A DNA stretch of 64,000 bases, taken from Paenirhodobacter enshiensis (lineage in GTDB: Bacteria; Pseudomonadota; Alphaproteobacteria; Rhodobacterales; Rhodobacteraceae). This document shows positions 63,167-64,000 of this stretch, in pieces. The position numbers were made by a program, and so were the translations under genes. Each line of letters opens with the position of its first letter. Position 1 is the first letter of the stretch. Where the stretch lies: NCBI RefSeq assembly GCF_000740785.1, contig NZ_JFZB01000007.1:1-64000 (forward strand), in the 5' to 3' direction. The notes below the pieces were generated by a model. The model did no database searches and had not been told where the DNA came from. It was given only the letters and a program-made list of their open reading frames with translations.

Positions 63167-64000
63167 ATGATTCCGGTTCAGGGCTATGCAGGTCACAAGG
63201 TGGCCGTTCTGGGGCTCGGTCGGTCGGGGCTGGCGACGGCCGCGGCGCTGAAGGCGGGAGGGGCGGAGCCCGTCCTGTGGGACGACAGCCCCGAGGCGCG
63301 CGCGCACGCCGAGGCCGAGGGCTGGGCCTGCACCGATCTCGGCCGCGAAGGCGCGTTCGAGGGGATCGCGGCGCTCATCACCTCGCCGGGGATCCCGCAT
63401 CTTTATCCGCAGCCGCATCGCATCATTGCGAAGGCCATGGCCGAGGGCATTCCGGTCGACAATGACATCGGGTTGTTCTTCCGCTCCTGGGCGACGCATG
63501 AGTGGGACGATTTCGAGACCATGCCGCGCACGGTCTGCGTCACCGGCTCGAACGGCAAGTCGACCACCACGGCGCTGATCCGTCATATCGTCGAACACGC
63601 CGGCCGGCCGGTGCAGATGGGCGGCAACATCGGCGTCGGCGTTCTGGCGCTGGAACCGGCGCGGGACGGCGAGGTGGTGGTGCTGGAACTGTCGAGCTAC
63701 CAGACCGATCTCGCCCGCGCGCTGACGCCCGACATCGCGGTGTTCACCAACCTTTCGCCCGATCACCTCGACCGGCATTCGGGTTACGGCGGCTATTTCG
63801 CCGCCAAGCGCCGGCTGTTCGCCGAGGGCGGGCCGGACCGCGCGATCATCGGCGTCGATGAGAAGGAAGGCGTCTATCTGGCGAACCAGATGGCGTCCTC
63901 GCGCGAGGATGACCGGGTGATCCGCATCTCGTCCGAGCAGAAGCTCGGCGACTTCGGCTGGTCGGTCTTCGCGCGCAAGGGGTTCCTCGCGGAATGGCGC
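63167..64000 (+). CDS. murD: UDP-MurNAc-L-alanine-D-glutamate ligase MurD (3' end outside the window)
   Basis: The first 278 codons are present and the gene runs off the window edge at 64000 with the frame open. The N-terminal nucleotide-binding fold ([17 protein letters not shown]) is followed by the ATP loop [17 protein letters not shown] (about residues 126-142), [13 protein letters not shown], the catalytic region [16 protein letters not shown] and [12 protein letters not shown]. The product adds D-glutamate to UDP-MurNAc-L-alanine. Upstream is the repeat pair. The start at 63167 ([11 protein letters not shown]) has a GGGCAAG stretch before it. Confidence 0.95.
   Translation, partial: MIPVQGYAGHKVAVLGLGRSGLATAAALKAGGAEPVLWDDSPEARAHAEAEGWACTDLGREGAFEGIAALITSPGIPHLYPQPHRIIAKAMAEGIPVDNDIGLFFRSWATHEWDDFETMPRTVCVTGSNGKSTTTALIRHIVEHAGRPVQMGGNIGVGVLALEPARDGEVVVLELSSYQTDLARALTPDIAVFTNLSPDHLDRHSGYGGYFAAKRRLFAEGGPDRAIIGVDEKEGVYLANQMASSREDDRVIRISSEQKLGDFGWSVFARKGFLAEWR

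Overview
This 64 kb window is GC-rich chromosomal DNA from an alphaproteobacterium of the Rhodobacteraceae/Paracoccaceae group. The evidence is the GcrA cell-cycle regulator, a phosphatidylcholine synthase, the order tolQRAB-pal-cpoB-tilS-ftsH, a short HisG with HisZ, a tad pilus locus, and two small-RNA loci of a type known from Rhodobacter. I cannot name the genus. Almost all of the window is core genome. I see no prophage, insertion sequence, CRISPR array or defence island.

Layout. 147-2698 (minus): tRNA-Leu and the cytochrome c maturation genes ccmH and ccmF. 2860-8063: rimO, gcrA, a GNAT acetyltransferase and priA. 8301-11573 (plus): a transaldolase-like fsa, DUF484, xerC and pcs. 11684-14608 (minus): ileS. 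15086-17826 (plus): a GntR regulator with a DUF1989 enzyme, an unrecognised gene and ybgC. 18120-27890 (plus): tolQ-R-A-B, pal, cpoB, tilS, ftsH and a MOSC-like gene. 28758-41135 (minus): the tad/cpa pilus locus, read from two Flp pilins at the right through cpaB, cpaC, an OmpA-like lipoprotein, cpaE, cpaF, tadB, tadC, two TPR lipoproteins and the prepilin peptidase to an AAA ATPase. 41410-46074: a lytic transglycosylase, slyX and hisS-hisZ-hisG. 46256-53768: DUF1275, arginase with a divergent Lrp/AsnC regulator, a UvrD-type helicase, rlmJ and mrp. 53806-54318 (minus): a DUF2202 protein. 55051-64000 (plus): the dcw cluster mraZ-rsmH-ftsL-ftsI-murE-murF-mraY-murD, with murD cut by the window edge.

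Working together. The Tol-Pal operon and the dcw genes build and constrict the envelope at division, and FtsH provides membrane protein quality control. The tad locus supplies the secretin, ATPase, platform and peptidase of a type IVc pilus, but the minor pilins TadE/F/G are not present here. hisZ and hisG together encode the first enzyme of histidine synthesis, downstream of hisS.

The most interesting content is non-coding. (i) An array of eight hairpins on the minus strand at 52061-52421 displays a CUCCUCC-type sequence in every loop. It matches the architecture of the four tandem CcsR (cuckoo-family) sRNAs of Rhodobacter, but without an evident DUF1127 gene in front. (ii) A strong intrinsic terminator sits inside the mraZ leader, at the position of the UpsM sRNA. 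(iii) At least seven loci carry one family of intergenic repeats (G/C hairpins followed by CACCCCCGGGATATTT). Three of these loci are head-to-head pairs that can form large hairpins, and one lies inside the dcw cluster between mraY and murD. (iv) Several operator-like palindromes and leader hairpins are described below.
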